DNA from: Norana najaformis
Taxonomy: Eukaryota; Annelida; Clitellata; Crassiclitellata; Hormogastridae
DNA length: 64,000 bases
Direction of reading: 5' to 3'
Assembly (NCBI GenBank): GCA_964023275.1
Contig: OZ029914.1
Location: 37,308,924 to 37,372,923 of the forward strand
Part shown: piece by piece, positions 19,879 through 30,670 of the stretch
Layout of the letters: every line of letters begins with the position of its first letter
How positions within the stretch are numbered: the stretch's first letter is position 1
Notes under the pieces: generated by a model
Told to the model about the DNA's origin: nothing
What the model saw: only the letters and a program-made list of their open reading frames with translations
The model's database searches: none
Position numbers and translations under genes: made by a program

Positions 19879-19916
<38 letters not shown>

Positions 19917-22900
19917 GCAAGAGTTCATTCAGCCTATCGGACTGAGGCTTTCGATTAATTCTAGAACACTAGAGGAAGCATGACTAAAATGATGGAGTAC
20001 AAATACTTTCCTCTTGAATTTTAATCTGATGTAATCTAATCTAAAGACTTCTATAGTGCCGTTATCATAATGTCCAAGGCATAAATCGATGGTTGCTTCA
20101 AGTCAGAATAGCAATACAAAATCATAATCCATTGGATTAGCAAGGTCGAATTCCGATCGGTCAGAAAAACCAGAAACTAGACTAGGGTGGCTATAAGCAA
20201 GTCGAAACAGACGAGTCTTAAGTTTAAAATGACATTACAAACTTGACAGAAAGAACAGAACTTGGCTAATCCTGGGGCAGTATGTGTAACATGTGCAAGG
20301 AAAGGTCACCTGTTCCTTGGGTTATTGTTGTGATGTTGTTGATGTTATGACCTCATAAGATAGTTCGCTAATTGTATAACACTCTGTTTTACTGTCATTT
20401 TCACGAGCATTTCCCACATTGCTAGTTATAATGGGAATTCTTAAAGCCATGTAGCCGTTTGGTTTAAATGCGCTCTTTGCTCAAAATGTTTTAACCATGT
20501 TCCATGATTTATTAAGCCGACAAAGTATTAATGTTTCATTGTAATATGTGAAATAGTCATAAGGAATATCTGAGTAATTTAATTTATGAAGGTTATAAGA
20601 CATGACGCATAAGATTAGTACATTTATCAGTCATCGACATCACTCTTGTGGCCATTTATAGAACCGTGTAAGAGTGAATTCTCTTTTTTTCTCCATCTGA
20701 AAGGTATACTTGTATGTAAACGCGACAGCAACTGAGCTTTTACGTTTACAGGAATTCCACGTGGCCTACGTTTTCATCAAGATGGGTCCCTCATCTCGTC
20801 CTGGGGTGTTTGCCCTCGAGCGCTCCAAAGATCAAGGAAAAACATGGCAGCCTTGGCAGTTCTTTGCTGACACTCCGAATGACTGTGACGTGTTCTTCGG
20901 ACGTGAAGGTTACAGCGACCGCATCGCCAGCGATGATTCGGTGATCTGTACAACAAAATACTCAAAAGTCCTTCCACTGGAAGGTGGCGAGGTGTGCCAC
21001 CATATGACTGCTTTGAATAACTTTGAAAATTGAGGAATATATATTATGTTCGTTGACTTTTAACTTTTTATGCTGTTTGAGAAGGTAGAGAAATCAATAT
21101 AGGTCTTTTATATCTGCCAGCATTACTCTGAAGTGAAACCTTGCTCCGGTGGAATAGTACACAACAATAATCCAAAGAACTGGTGACCTTTCCTTTCACA
21201 GGCTACACACACTGCACCAGGATTCAAGCCCCAATCGCAGATGTGAAAGGCAAATGCTATAGAACTCGGCCACTATGTCACTCCCAGCTTCCATCTCCTG
21301 CCTTGCAAGCCTGTATTTATCAATAACAATGTGGCGTTCTTGGTCTGGACGTAGCCTCGCGGGTGGGGATGACTGCAGCCCAGTTCTTCGTTTAGAGTCA
21401 CCCGCCTCACTATCCCTCAACTCTCGACGTAAAATGGCCGTTCGTATTATCTTTGCCATAGTCCGTTCTCTCCAATGAAGGTTCAAGATTGGCCGCTTCG
21501 TTAAGGGAGTCCACATTGTAAAGCTCTGTCTCGGGATCCGACTGTGCTTCTTCGGAGTCGCCAGATGGTTGCCCGATAGCCATGATTGTGCCAAGGCGGA
21601 AAGACGCAGAAAGTCGTTCTAGAACTTCTCTGCGTAAGGAAATAAGAGAATGACTTGTTTCTGAGATTAATGGCAGTGCTTTTAAAGTTACTAGATTTTG
21701 AATTGCGATGAAGAGAGAGGCCGTCGTAACGGAGGTACATAAGAAGGGAAAGATTATTGCTCATTAAATAACGAACCCTGTTTTGGGCAAAGGCCATCTT
21801 AAGGACTTTGCCTGTATGTCAAATATGCAATGCAATGGTCATATGCTATGTTTTACTGAAGCTGAATCAACACAATAGGATTAGCGGCCTATATGATGAG
21901 TTTTTTTCGGTGTGTTGAATTCACCAACTCACAATATAGGCTACAGCAATACTAGTATATTAATTTATCGTAAATAAGGCGGTTGCTTGCTTGCTTGCAG
22001 CTAATATACTGGTTTAATATGCGTTATGCCTACGTCTTCAGATGCAGTAATTATTGTGTTGAAACACTTGCATGTTAAGTGACTGGTTATTCCGCTTACA
22101 GATTGTCGTGTCGCTTGTCAATAATCGTCCAAGTTCCAACAATTTCTCATATTCACGGAGTCTGCAGGAGTGGATCAAAGCAACGGACATCCGTCTTCGG
22201 CTGCTGAGAACAAAAACCCTCCTTGGGCATCTCATGGCCGTTGCTAGACAGGATCCAACAGTCACTCGGAGGGTTAGTTACCTTAGCGCTTTCGTAATTT
22301 CCTAAAATTGTACAGATTATATATACATGTATATACATAATTATGCCATTTTGTTATTTTGCAGTACTACTACAGTATAAAGGACATCTCGGTAGGTGGT
22401 CAGTGTGTCTGCAATGGGCATGCCAGTGACTGTGACGCTGACTCAGTAAACGCAACCAAGTTGGTCTGTAGATGTCAGCACAACACGTGTGGCCAGCAAT
22501 GTGAAATATGCTGTCCAGGATTTCTACAGAAACCTTGGCGACCCGCCACCATAGATGCCATCAATGCCTGCGAACGTAAGCACAATTATGCTGCCAAGAA
22601 ACGCTTGACATTTTTAGTGGTGCCTTCATTCTCTAGCATTCAGAAAAGAAGATGGACTTGACATCAAAAGTCAGCAGAGAGTTCCAGATAGACAACTTTA
22701 ATTAAAGTAACTGCTGATGAAGAATATATAAGTGCATGTGTTGAGTAGTCAAATAAATTATCTAACGTTAGCGACAAACAAACATACCGTATTTATATTA
22801 GTATAAATAGTTAGTATCTAAAGTTAACTGGATAATTGTGACTATGAGCTTCATTTGACAGTCATGGTCATGCGTTCTTGTGTATGTATTTTAGCGTGCC

Positions 22901-24816
22901 AGTGCCATGGCCACAGCAAGAAGTGTCGCTACGATCCTGAGGTAGACGGCAGCCATAGCAGCATAGACATTCATGGGCGGTATGAGGGAGGTGGAGTCTG
23001 TATTGACTGCCTGCATAACACAATGGGCATCAATTGTGAGCAGTGCAAACCTGGATTCTTTCGCCCATCTAACACGCCCATCAACTCCACCCGTGCATGT
23101 CAAAGTAAGTTGTATAATTTATAATTTACTAGATATAACAAACTTTGCAATAGTTATAATCTCTGCTCATTATATTGATTAGGAATCAAAGACTGATCAA
23201 ATCTGCTAAAATATAGTCGATATAAACGAGTCCGGTGAGGTGATAAACTGAGTTACGTCTAATTAGTTGAAGTTTAAGTGTTTCAGGAATAATTTTGTAA
23301 TTTTGCAAATCAACAAACTTGACTCGTGCTTGGTTGCGAATATTTATTTCAGTGTCAGTTAATTAAAATCGGATTTGTAGGATGTAGATGTGACTCCACT
23401 TATTCAACGGGAAACTGTATGGAAGGTACAGGCCAATGTCTGTGCAAAACCGAATACGCCGGAGCGAAATGTGACAGGTAACCACAGATGTTCTCTTTGT
23501 ATTGAAGCACCAGCGAAAGTGCAGGCTGGTGTCAGCAACAAATGAGTGCTGTTTGGAAATATAGTTTCATGTTTTAAATAATTGCCTCAACATCATAGCT
23601 ATTATTCTAATACACATTGTTGACTCGTTTTGGCACTGCCACTCCTGAATACATCTCAGGGAGTTCTCTATTCCAGTCTCAAAGCAGCGACCATTTCGCT
23701 CTGCTACATATGGAGATATGCAGGTGTCGCACTTCAACTCACACCCGTTTTGCCTCCTCGTGAATTGGACCGTCCTCCTGGAACAGTCTTCCGCTGTATT
23801 TACGTACTGTTACATTTGTGTGTAGCAACCATTTTCGAACTGCTTTAAAATGCACCTGTTCAGATCAATTGGATAGCCATAAGTGCAGCGCTTTTGTGAG
23901 CTACTTAAAAGGTGCTATATTAAGCGTCTTCATACTTAAATACATACATGCATACATACATACATATATACATACATACATGCATGCATACATACATATT
24001 GCATACATACACACACATATTACATACATACATGCATGCATACATGCATACATACATGCATACATACATACATATATACATACATACATATCACATATAT
24101 AAATACATACATACATATATACACATGCATACATATTACATACATACACACATACATACATATTATATACATACATACATCCATACATACACACATACAT
24201 TCATACATTGGGTACCATAGTCATCTCCTTGGTTCGAGTAAGAGCATAATATGCCATTCCCACTAGTGGTTAGACTTGGCTATTGCGGTTCCATAAAGTC
24301 CTCTTCACTTGACAGTCTGTCGTTTGGTTCTGAACATTTGTATGATGGCTGGCTTTTCACCTTTTCCATTGGAAGATTTTTCTATTTTTGAACCTAATAA
24401 TAAGATATTTTTCTATATTTTAGGCCAGATCGCTATAATAATTAGGCAATAAGGTATTTTCAAGAAATCTCATTATGCTGATTTTCTAAGGATCTTGCTT
24501 AATTTGTGTACTTCTTTTAATCTTCCGTACAATTTTGGGGTTAATGATATTTAACTTTTCAATGTACTAGTGTCAGTGCAATAGTTAAGCAACTTTACTT
24601 TGACATATTTTTTCATCACTGTGATGCTTGTTATTTTCAGGTGCAGTGATGGTTACTATGATTACCCCCGATGTCTGCCATGCCAGTGCCACATCAATGG
24701 AACCCAGGACAGAGTGTGTGATGTTGAAAGAGGCCAGTGCTCTTGCAAACCGAACTTTGATGGAATCAAATGCGATCAATGCGCTTTCGACTACTTCAAC
24801 TTTCCTGAATGCCACT
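17491..24816 (+). CDS. Laminin alpha N-terminal region (LN + four LE modules)
   Basis: Seven exons: 17491-17871, 20752-20991, 22102-22272, 22365-22575, 22895-23104, 23381-23477 and 24641-24816. All have GT-AG borders and agreeing phases. A signal peptide (residues 1 to about 23) is followed by an LN domain with [55 protein letters not shown] and [19 protein letters not shown], then LE1-LE4 with their regular cysteines. The sequence is closest by eye to alpha-3/alpha-5 chains. LN domains polymerise laminin in basement membranes. A full alpha chain exceeds 3000 residues; here laminin ends after LE4 and receptor-tail exons follow in compatible phase. It may be a truncated duplicate or the front of a fusion gene. 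Confidence 0.88.
17890..19230 (-). mobile_element. LINE (L2/CR1-type) ORF2 remnant in laminin intron 1
   Basis: Minus strand: 19215-18739 reads the RT core [23 protein letters not shown] and a mutated catalytic box NADNTQFY in place of YADDTQLY. 18645-18427 continues [13 protein letters not shown] and [16 protein letters not shown]. About 18217-18050 gives the C-terminal [17 protein letters not shown]. Frameshifts separate the pieces, so it is dead. Confidence 0.85.
19530..19920. repeat. Microsatellite block (TAA)n and (GT)n
   Basis: Trinucleotide ATA/TAA tract, nearly pure at about 19735-19815, after shorter GCT and GAT runs; then a GT run at about 19881-19913. Long isoleucine, leucine and HT-repeat frames across it are repeat artefacts. 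Confidence 0.95.
20035..20330 (-). mobile_element. LINE 3' fragment (family E)
   Basis: ACTTCTATAGTGCCGTTATCATAATGTCC (in parts), AAGGCATAAATCGATGG and AATTCCGATCGGTCAGA match 27825-28030. No coding sequence is left. Confidence 0.5.
20752..20991 (+). CDS. Laminin exon 2: LN domain
   Basis: TTTACAG acceptor and GAG/GTGTGC donor, 80 codons in phase 0. [30 protein letters not shown] and [18 protein letters not shown] match the middle of alpha-type LN domains. Translation past the donor reaches a stop within 15 codons, which fits an intron. Confidence 0.9.
21180..21290 (-). mobile_element. tRNA-derived SINE fragment (family S4)
   Basis: Minus strand: a tRNA-like head with A-box-like TAGTGGCCGAGTTC and B-box-like GGGCTTGAATCC. 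It is too diverged for a working tRNA (no clear acceptor stem pairing). Confidence 0.5.
21560..21815 (+). pseudogene. Degenerate copy of the 1651-1953 ORF family
   Basis: Plus-strand translation gives [49 protein letters not shown] with three in-frame stops between. Block order matches the ORF at 1651-1953. It lies in laminin intron 2. Confidence 0.55.
22102..22272 (+). CDS. Laminin exon 3: end of LN domain
   Basis: 57 codons, phase 0. [48 protein letters not shown]; the donor is GTTAGT. The LN domain concludes in the next exon. Confidence 0.9.
22365..22575 (+). CDS. Laminin exon 4: LN end and LE1
   Basis: [20 protein letters not shown] opens LE1, with cysteine pairs [19 protein letters not shown]. 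It ends in phase 1 after NACE with GTAAGC. Confidence 0.9.
22895..23104 (+). CDS. Laminin exon 5: LE2
   Basis: [41 protein letters not shown]: one LE module in a symmetric phase-1 exon. Confidence 0.9.
23186..23312 (+). repeat. Intronic segment repeated at 24820-24952
   Basis: Shares ATAxAGTCGAT, GTCTAATTAGTTGAAG and TTTAAGTGTTT with the DNA that follows laminin exon 7. It is either a dispersed repeat or a copied piece of this intron placed at the junction with the receptor duplicate. Confidence 0.6.
23381..23477 (+). CDS. Laminin exon 6: first part of LE3
   Basis: [31 protein letters not shown], entering in phase 1 and leaving in phase 2. The next exon supplies the third base of an Arg codon and continues CSDGYY. 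It is too short for a long open frame of its own. Confidence 0.88.
23620..24215 (+). mobile_element. LINE 3' end (family C) with expanded (ATAC)n tail
   Basis: Degenerate C-terminal ORF2 block near 23630-23850, then GCAGCGCTTTTGTGAGCTACTTAAAAGG and a tail that has become about 270 bp of ACAT/ATGC microsatellite (23940-24205). The same 3' end with a short tail is at 33640-34075. Confidence 0.75.
24641..24816 (+). CDS. Laminin exon 7: rest of LE3 and LE4
   Basis: TTTTCAG acceptor; [16 protein letters not shown], then [17 protein letters not shown] and NFPECH. The donor proposed is ACT/GTAAAT at 24817, in phase 1, immediately after the last cysteine of LE4. Without splicing the frame stops at 24834. 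This donor joins in frame to the stalk exon at 25383. Confidence 0.8.
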
Positions 24817-24984
24817 GTAAATTCAAAGATGGATAAAATTTGATAAAATAGAGTCGATGTAAAGTTATAAACCGGTCCTGTGAGACTGATAAGCTGAGTT
24901 ATGTCTAATTAGTTGAAGCTTAAGTGTTTTAGGAATAATTTTGTAAATCAACATCTTGGGTATTGAAGTCGAGAGAGATGAATA

Positions 24985-25222
24985 AATGACGCGAATCCTA
25001 TCCTGACTCCCCTTCTTCCTCTTACCCCTCTTTCCGCTCCAATTCCAAACACCACCCACCGTAGCTGCCACGCTGTCTCTCTGCCTGACTCGTGGGTCTT
25101 GACCTGGAACCGAACACTTTTGCCTATCGATTTTGTTTTGACTGAGCGCCTGTTAATAAGCAGGTCACCGTGACGTGGCTTTCATATGGCGCTGTAGAAA
25201 TCTCAGGATTACGATTACGAAT
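24985..25222 (+). mobile_element. LINE family A 3' end (in unit A')
   Basis: Duplicate of 8366-8578: TTGACCTGGAACCGAACAC, CTATCGATTTTG, GCGCTGTAGAAATCTCAGG and ATTACG tail. Confidence 0.7.
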
Positions 25223-25382
25223 CGAAACAACACCCAATGATTCAGATTTTCTGTGTAATTCAACGTTGGCAAGCTTCTACCCACGTTTAATCTGTAGGCA
25301 AACAATCCTTGCAATGAATCTTTGCTACCAACACTTTTGTGTTCTTTAGCGTTACTTAAATTTTGTAAATTCTTTGTGCTAG

Positions 25383-25481
25383 TGACGGAGCTGTATCATT
25401 CAACCACGGAACTGGAAAGTAATCCTTCTACTCTGAGTGATCGAACGAAAACCTGGGAACATAATTTGACTTTTACTTGCG
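25383..25481 (+). CDS. Stalk exon, second copy
   Basis: Acceptor TGCTAG shifted slightly from the receptor 1 version but in the same phase. 33 residues, one more than receptor 1; ends FTC before GTGAGT, replacing a Gly with Cys. Confidence 0.7.
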
Positions 25482-27679
25482 GTGAGTTTAATTAATCTTT
25501 AGTTTACGATATAGCCTTTTCTTTATAAGAAACTGATTTGGTTATTTATTACAAATGCTTTACTACAATTACATCGGTCTAATCTAATCTGGAAACTGTT
25601 ATTGTGCCGTTACAACATTAGGCATCAACATCCAGTCTTTTGTTATGCAAAACCAAATTCCAAAGCCTGCTCCATTGGGAACGGAACCAGCTGAGATGCT
25701 TGAGGCCCTGAGATCGAAAGACAGACTACGGAGAATAAGCAATACGAAAAAGCATGAGATTTCAGCCTCGACTTTAAACAGAACTAACAGAGCGGACACA
25801 AATAGGTAGCAAATTCCATAGCTTTTTTGGGCAGTGATCGAGAAAGATCTGGAACCCTATGCCGTTTGTCTAGAGGCTCAACAAGAGGAGGCATCCAATG
25901 AGCGAGTGAAATATTTGTGAATCTCAAGATCCAGTACTATTCACCTATCGCCACTTAGGCCTACAATGAAGCTGTATGCCTATTATTTCGTTAAAACTGT
26001 TAAACCTATTTGTTTCTTATGCAGTCGCGATTATTAGCCTCTTCACATTAAGGACAGATTCGATGTTAGATGAAGATCTCTCAATTAGGCTTATCACGCA
26101 TGCACACTGCATGGACTCTCCTAACGGCGTTTTGTTGCAAATTGTTTTGATGCTTTAGGGACTCGGGAAAATCTAACCGTTACCAGTGTTGAAACTAGGT
26201 TCACTTTGGCGAATTTGATCGCATTCATGATCATTGTTAGTATCGTTTTGGTAGCTTTCTTCGTGACAGTCATGTTTGCAGTTTTTCTGGTGGTTGCATT
26301 ACGGAAAACAGTTTTCCGGAAAGGTGAGCTTAATCTACAAACACCATAAACCCTAGTATTATAAGCTACACAAGCCATATTATGCCTATACTATTATTTC
26401 AGAGGTTTGAATCCCGGGTTAGCACGTTCCGTATACGGGGGATCCTACATGGCGGGCAGTGGTGGTGAAGGATCTAATCCAATAAATTCTTAAAAAGTGA
26501 TTCATGAGTTTAGAGACTGTGACGATTCAAGTAGGCCTACTGTTGTGATAAAATTATTCATTTTCATTATAATTTAGACAATCAAAGACATTGTCTTTAG
26601 TCGAATTAACGCTGCGCTGTAAATCGGGTCGAAGCCCAATCGTTAGACAACTACGAATGATCGTCGAGAGTGTACACTTAGTAATTCTCCGTAGTAGAAT
26701 AGTCTTGACTTCATGCTTTATGAGTAATTTCAAAGTAGGCCCACGCGAACTTCCTCTGATCTATTAATTATTAATTTATCACATTTGAAATACACTTTTT
26801 ATATAGCTGTATTTGGGGGGTTTGACCAGAGGTTTTTAAACCGGGTAATTATTTTCCTGTGGGTTTGTTGGCCGGGATATTGCCCAAAGGTTTATTGGCC
26901 TTATACCAATTTTCAGTTAGAGCAGACAAGACATACACCAATGGTTCTGGGTTGTCCTTCCGGCAGCGCCTCTGATGAGTTTATCTTGAAGTGGCGCTTT
27001 ATAAATTCTTGATTACGATTACGATTACCAGGGCATCTTTATCGCATGCATAATTACAACTGGTATAGCATCGTTGGAGTCATGGCTACCTATCATTTAA
27101 TTTAAATTAAGAACATGTCCTTGTTGTAATACAATCTTACTGTAATGATGTAATCGATACGTTTGCCATATGTAGGGGTAGGATTGGGATGCAATTCATA
27201 GTCATTCGCGCATCCTGTAGCTGTTTTCTTTGATTTGAACATTTGCATTTTATGCAGATAAGCAAGTTCAGTCTACAAAAAGCGAGACTCATGAATACGA
27301 AGAAATACCAACGATCGGGTCTACTGCCTACATAAATCAGGGAAATCGATCCAGCATCATCGAGATGAACGAGAGAGGCGACATTAATCTTCCACTTCCA
27401 ATTAGTCATACGTCGTCGATGGAGTACGAAGAAATACCGCCTATCTCCCTTCCAGTCATCTTTCCAGGTCCAGTCGGTGATCATGAGGCTGAACAGGAGG
27501 AAGAATCTTGGCCGATATCTTTCGTCTCACCTCCGGTCATCTCTTCAGGTCCACTCAATGACCAGGAGGCTGGACAAGAGGGAGTATACTGGCCAATGAT
27601 GAGAGACGGATACGTCGAAATCTCTGAAAGACCGGATATTTCCTCAGCCGTCTACGAGGTTCTGCAAACGCAAGAATGA
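25383..27679 (+). CDS. Receptor stalk-TM-signalling tail, second copy
   Basis: Exons 25383-25481, 26159-26323 and 27258-27679, phase 1 throughout, no stop before the final TGA. Stalk TELYHSTTELESNPSTLSD; TM AFMIIVSIVLVAFFVTVM up to RKTVFRK; tail of 140 residues keeping both EYEEIP, YINQ, YWPM, GYVE and YEVL but ending VLQTQE without receptor 1's basic end. No Ig exon lies within 20 kb upstream on this strand after receptor 1. The nearest upstream coding exons are laminin, whose last donor fits in phase. Spliced to laminin the product would be 723 residues. Alternatives are trans-use of receptor 1's Ig exon or an orphan half-gene. Confidence 0.75.
26159..26323 (+). CDS. Transmembrane exon, second copy
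   Basis: Same 165-base length as in receptor 1. Replacements cluster in the extracellular part (RENLTVTSVETRF), which gains an NLT glycosylation site, while the helix and RKTVFRK are nearly unchanged. Confidence 0.85.
26940..27032 (+). mobile_element. LINE 3' tail fragment
   Basis: GGCAGCGCCTCTGATGAGTTT, AAGTGGCGCTTTATAAATTC and a (GATTAC)n tail, absent from the left copy, so inserted after duplication. Related ends lie at 35050-35130 and 52230-52310. Confidence 0.65.
27258..27679 (+). CDS. Cytoplasmic tail exon, second copy
   Basis: TTATGCAG acceptor as in receptor 1. Tyrosine motifs conserved: HEYEEIPTI, AYINQ, MEYEEIPPI, VYWPMM, DGYVEIS, VYEVL. Changes are mostly conservative and outside the motifs. 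Confidence 0.85.
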
Positions 27680-27802
27680 GACTGGTAGAAATCGTCTTCG
27701 ACTGGTCAGGTATAGAGGCCTGTAGTCCATCTGAAACATCTAAAGCTTGCCGAAAGCGAATAGGTTACAGGAGACGCTCACACTTTCGACTGTGAAGAGA
27801 AG

Positions 27803-28815
27803 TTTATGGAACACTAGTTTAATCTAATGTATTGACTTCAATTACGGCTTTATCATTATATCCAAAGCATCAATCGATGGTCGCTTTAAGTAAAATCATA
27901 ATCAAAATTATAATCTATTGCAGAATCCAAGTAGAATTCCGAGAGGTCAAAGAAGCCGGAAGTTAGGTTAGGGTAGGTAAGCAAGTTAAAAGAGATGAAT
28001 CTTAAGTTTAGAACTGAATGACATTAAAGACCTGATCCATCTCGACTCAGCTGTTGATGTAATTTCCGTCTGTCGTCACGAATCGCCTTACCTTACATTA
28101 CTTGAGATTGGTGGGATGGTCTGCTAGGTAATCGGACGTTTGATCACACGTCATATAACGACGTTTATGTGCAATAAATAAATGAAAGCTAATTAAAATT
28201 GTTAGTGTCAGAAATAACAGTGTTGAATAACAGACTTTGTCAAAATTGGCACAGGCTATGTAATATCCTAATTTACACATAGGAAGAAATAATATATCGA
28301 AAACGAAAATATGTGCGCGGTTCCTTTCGCAGCATTTCCTCGTAGTCCTCAATCGTTCCTCAGTAGTCACTGTCATCTTGTCGCATTTACTGCTAGTAGT
28401 CAGTCCATTCTCTTTGGCAAGTATTTTTAAAACCCGATATTAATTTTTATTGTGAAGACCGATATCGGAAAATTAAAGAAATCCAAATTTTGTTCATAGA
28501 GGCATATGGGCACGAAGCCAAGTGGTTAGAGCTTGTAACATGGGGAGCACGAGTTCGAGCCTACCTTGAGACGGTTACTGGAACCTTGAGCAAGTCCTTC
28601 ACTCACAATTTCTCATCGCCATTTATTTATGCTTAGTAAATTCCTGTGATAGTGGCGCTTAATAGTAATAGAAATAATAATGATAATAACAAAACAGATG
28701 TTTGACCTTACTCAATGTTACGTTACCTAATCCAACCTAACCTATTAACCATACTTTATCTCACCTTACTTTACCATACCTTACATAATCATACAATCAT
28801 AGGAACTCACCAACA
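27803..28815. other. DNA present only in the right duplicate
   Basis: About 1 kb with no counterpart at the matching point of the left copy (near 11055). It holds LINE family E 3' sequence (27825-28030), a tRNA-derived SINE (28508-28690) and a stretch rich in TTACC/TTACATT words near 28705-28795 that resembles 29110-29200. Either inserted here or deleted on the left. No gene seen. Confidence 0.6.
28508..28690 (+). mobile_element. tRNA-derived SINE (family S2)
   Basis: Head with A-box-like CCAAGTGGTTAGAGC and B box CGAGTTCGAGCCT in correct order and spacing, followed by a non-tRNA body (AGCAAGTCCTTCACTC, GTGGCGCTTAATAG) and an AATAATAA tail. Confidence 0.7.
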
Positions 28816-28839
28816 CTGCACATCTTGCAATTTCTGAGC

Positions 28840-29107
28840 AGGTCTTTCACTCAAAACTGTAAGCACTCCTCTTCCACAAATCCTATCCTGACTCCTCCTC
28901 TTCCCCTTTTCTATCTTGCCGTTCCATTTGTAAACACCGTCCACCATGTTCGTCTGACTGCCTGCCTGCCTGACCCTTGGGTCTTGACCTGGAGCCGAAT
29001 CTGACTTTTCTTGCCTATCGATTTGTTTTGACTGAACGCCTGTGAATAAGCTGGACCTTGCGACTTTTCTTTCTTTGGGCGCTGTAGAAATCTCGATTAC
29101 GATTACC
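28840..29107 (+). mobile_element. LINE family A 3' end (in unit A')
   Basis: CAGGTCTTTCACTCAAAACT, TTGACCTGGAGCCGAATC, GCGCTGTAGAAATCTCG; duplicate of 11080-11335. Confidence 0.7.
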
Positions 29108-30044
29108 TGACGTTAGCTTATCTTACGCTGCCTGACCACGTCTTACCATATCTGATTTTTGTTTATAATGTCTTACCTTACATTACCATATCTCGTTCTT
29201 ATATTGGTGCATACTTAGAATTCTCCTACAGTATGGATCATAAATTTGATGCTTATGATTTCTTAACTACCTAAACAAATTATAGCTGAATATTTTGGTT
29301 TTACTTAGATTTTTCAGGCGACGAAATGAGGAAAGTTAAATAAGCGACAATCACTTAGATGCAAACAACATTGAAAGTCATTGAAAATGTTAGCTTCTAA
29401 GTTTTACTTCTAATGCAGTCAATTGAGGCGATCATTATATGACTGTAGCATGATTCCTACATGTTTCTAGCTATGATAAAGATTTTGAAAATGTTAGCTT
29501 TTAAGTAGTTATAGTTTCCAATGTTTACCGACATCTTATGGCATCAAAGGTCGTTGACGTTGCCCTCATCCTTTATCCAGGCTTGGGACTGGCATTACCC
29601 AAGAACGGCAGTGGCGTAGTTCTAGCTGTTAAGTTTTACAGAACTGTTCTTCTAAGGCAGTCCATGGAGGCGAGCATTATATGACTGTAGCACCATCCTT
29701 ACACGTTTCTAGCTATGATAAAGACTTTCAAAATATTAGCTTTTAAGTTTTATGTTGCACAAGGTAATAAGCCTAGTAGTAATAGATCAAACAAACGTGA
29801 CTGATATTTAGTTTATCTTTAGGCTTACTCTTTGCTTCACTACTGGGATCAATCAATCTGACAATCAAAATCACCTCTTTATTGGTGTTTGTAAATTTAA
29901 TACAAGCTGTGTATTGAACAGAACGCTTCGGATATTAAAATAGGCTCATTTTTCTTTCATGCTGTATATGCCTCTGCGGTTGGATTTATTCTGAGGCGGA
30001 TCTAAGTGGTGTGCAATATTAGGCCTAGAGGGTGAGTTAGATTT

Positions 30045-30260
30045 ATGAGGGTGATATTGCCCGTACTTCCACAATGCAACGACGTAGCTTGGCTGAATAC
30101 AGTCGGACCTTCGTTCTGGAACAGACTGTCATGCAACCTGCGACACGAGCTTCTTTCTCTGCCTCTATTTTGCCAGCGATTGAAGATCATTCTATTTTAC
30201 TTTGGTCTTGTCTCGTATTATCAAGTCCAAAGCATCTTTGATGAGTTTTCATTAAATTAC
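30045..30260 (+). mobile_element. LINE ORF2 C-terminal remnant (unit A')
   Basis: Open frame with WLNTVGPSFWNRLSCNLR, LSLPLFCQRLKIILFYFG, typical of the C-terminal end of L2/CR1-type ORF2. Confidence 0.7.
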
Positions 30261-30504
30261 AAAATAAGTAACCTATTATCAAGTATATCTTCACAAAATG
30301 AAAGAGAAAATGCGTGCGTATAAGCCCGAAGACCATTCGCCGACGGCTAAGCTAGGCATATCCATTCTTGTAGGCCTATCTTAGTGTACCACAGCCTGCA
30401 GTTGGACTGCACAATGATAAAGCTTGTTTCTCGAGCTTTCATTTTTTCAGACACGATAGGCTCTTGGAAGTTGAGTTATAAAACCATGCTGTAGAGGTAA
30501 ATGT

Positions 30505-30670
30505 AAATGTAAATTAGGCCTACACGTTCTTCTAGCGACCGTATGGCCTCGACCCTGCTCGTTTTTCAACGAATAAATCGGATTAGGCCTAAATCCTTCA
30601 CCACCGCTGCCCGTTTAAAGGGTGCCACCCCATTTAAGGTCCCCGTGCACGGACCGTGATAGCTCAAGAT
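30505..30670 (-). mobile_element. SINE S1 with intact piggyBac target
   Basis: Minus-strand S1 copy (AGCGACCGTATGGCCTCGAC, GGTCCCCGTGCACGGACCGT). Contains the uninterrupted CCGTTTAAAGGG that in the left copy is split by the piggyBac element. Confidence 0.75.

Noticed and set aside
19634..19920. Poly-isoleucine, poly-leucine and HT-repeat ORFs
   Set aside because: Translations of TAA and GT microsatellites.
23818..24266. Several overlapping HTYI/YVCM-repeat ORFs on both strands
   Set aside because: Translations of the ATAC microsatellite.
28508..28580. Functional tRNA gene
   Set aside because: A and B boxes are present but the acceptor and anticodon stems do not pair and a SINE body follows.
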